Shown: one piece after another, positions 6,354-7,198 of the stretch
Layout of the letters: every line of letters starts with the position of its first letter
How positions within the stretch are numbered: position 1 is the stretch's first letter
DNA from: Bacteroidota bacterium
GTDB lineage: Bacteria > Bacteroidota > Bacteroidia > Bacteroidales > Tenuifilaceae
Direction of reading: 5' to 3'
DNA: 7,198 bases
Assembly (NCBI GenBank): GCA_023406715.1
Contig: JAEXVC010000150.1
Location: 1-7,198 of the forward strand
The notes under the pieces: generated by a model
What the model was told of the DNA's origin: nothing
Database searches by the model: none
What the model saw: the letters and a program-made list of their open reading frames with translations, nothing else
Position numbers and translations under genes: made by a program

Positions 6354-7198
6354 ATGATAAAGAGAATATTAACCCTTTTTTCAGTAGTGGCTCTTTTGGG
6401 AATATTTTTTATTCCCTCAGGATGCGTAAAGGAGGATTTTGACACTACTCCTTCAATTGAAAGTGTTGCAACTTGGAATAAGACAGTTACAATTGCTCAA
6501 ATACAAGCATTATATCCTGATGATACTAAAAAAGCTGGAATTGTAAAAAAAATGGCAAACAACGCTTTTTGGGATGCAATTGTTGCCCAGGGAGTTGCCG
6601 ATTCATCTGTTGTTTTTGAGGGCTACGTTATTTCATCGGACTCGGCAAGTAATTTCTACGAGACTGTAACCATAATGGACGAAACTGGCGGCATTGAGCT
6701 TAAAATTAACTCCTCGGAGATATACTTAAAGTATAACCTAAAACCTGGACAAAAGGTGCTTGTGAGGGCCAACGATTTAGCTTTGGATAAGTACAATGGT
6801 GTTTACCAACTTGGGTTGGCAATTACCGATGTATACAACGGCAATAACATTATTAAGGTAGACAAACTCCTTCCAGGTGATGTTAATAAATGTATTCAGC
6901 TCTCGGGTCGTAAGGTGAATCTTGAGCCTCTTAAGTTAAAGATCAATGAGATTACCGATGCTCATGTTTCCAAACTTGTTACAATAGATAGCGTTCAATT
7001 TTGGAATCCAGGACTACCCTTCAGCATAGATGGAGAAACCACCAATAGAATTGTTATAGATAAGTATGGCAACCAAATTGCCCTACGTAATAGTGGTTAC
7101 GCCAAGTTTAAAAACGAAATGTTGCCAAGTGGTAGTGGCTCTATTACTGGCGTGCTTAGTACTTATGGAACAACCCGCCAGTTTTATATTCGCGATTT
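6354..7198 (+). CDS. DUF5689-type OB-fold-like lipoprotein, second copy (runs off right edge)
   Basis: This frame is open for 281 codons to the edge of the window with no stop, so the C-terminus is missing. It begins MIKRILTLFS; a hydrophobic segment (residues 5-20) leads to PSGC with lipidated C24. The next residues, VKEDFD, contain K-E-D, close to the K-(D/E)2 lipoprotein export signal that places Bacteroidetes lipoproteins on the cell surface. The body parallels the preceding protein block by block: TVTIAQIQALYP (44-55), FEGYVISSDSASNFYETVTI (88-107), MDETGGIELKI (108-118), PGQKVLVRANDLAL (131-144), YQLG (151-154), LRNSGYAKF (244-252), and GSITGVLSTYGTTRQFYIRD (262-281). A 26-residue insertion-like stretch (about 57-82, KKMANNAFWDA) before the OB-like core is absent from the first copy. 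The two are therefore diverged tandem paralogues. The missing end may be short, as in the first copy, or may carry a further domain. Co-transcription with the upstream genes is likely, given the 18-base gap. Confidence 0.87.
   Translation, partial: MIKRILTLFSVVALLGIFFIPSGCVKEDFDTTPSIESVATWNKTVTIAQIQALYPDDTKKAGIVKKMANNAFWDAIVAQGVADSSVVFEGYVISSDSASNFYETVTIMDETGGIELKINSSEIYLKYNLKPGQKVLVRANDLALDKYNGVYQLGLAITDVYNGNNIIKVDKLLPGDVNKCIQLSGRKVNLEPLKLKINEITDAHVSKLVTIDSVQFWNPGLPFSIDGETTNRIVIDKYGNQIALRNSGYAKFKNEMLPSGSGSITGVLSTYGTTRQFYIRD

Noticed and set aside
6354..7198. Missing stop codon in the second DUF5689 gene read as a frameshift
   Set aside because: The frame is open and matches its paralogue to the last base, so the gene is merely cut by the window edge.

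Overview
The window (about 40% G+C by eye) looks like the chromosome of a Bacteroidetes, probably a Bacteroidales/Marinilabiliales-type marine or anaerobic lineage; the genus cannot be fixed. The grounds are: -7 boxes of the TAnnTTTG type typical of Bacteroidetes; mostly no Shine-Dalgarno sequence; a CarboxypepD_reg-like domain fused to a TonB receptor; DUF5689-type lipoproteins; and a sigma-54 activator that begins directly with its AAA+ domain.

Layout: (1) Positions 1-315, minus strand: the N-terminal 105 residues of a sigma-54-dependent activator, running off the left edge. (2) Positions 316-671: a divergent intergenic region with a -7 box for each neighbour and a small palindrome. (3) Positions 672-1445, plus: kdsB, CMP-Kdo synthetase for lipopolysaccharide. 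(4) Positions 1461-1498: a perfect 16-bp hairpin that can terminate transcription in both directions. (5) Positions 1512-2558, minus: an exported endonuclease/exonuclease/phosphatase (EEP) family enzyme. (6) Positions 2559-2724: a divergent promoter region. (7) Positions 2725-5442, plus: a 905-residue TonB-dependent receptor. (8) Positions 5454-6335, plus: a DUF5689-type lipoprotein. (9) Positions 6354 to the right edge, plus: a second, divergent DUF5689-type lipoprotein, incomplete.

The left part is housekeeping (regulation, lipopolysaccharide). The right part, 1512-7198, is the interesting unit. An outer-membrane TonB receptor is followed closely by two tandem lipoproteins whose core resembles an OB fold, and is divergently paired with an exported EEP nuclease/phosphatase. 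No SusD-like gene is visible. My working hypothesis is an outer-membrane system that binds, cuts and imports a phosphodiester-containing polymer such as extracellular DNA or RNA, with the DUF5689 proteins in the place SusD holds in glycan systems. The gene order and motifs are seen directly; the substrate and the cooperation between genes are inferred.
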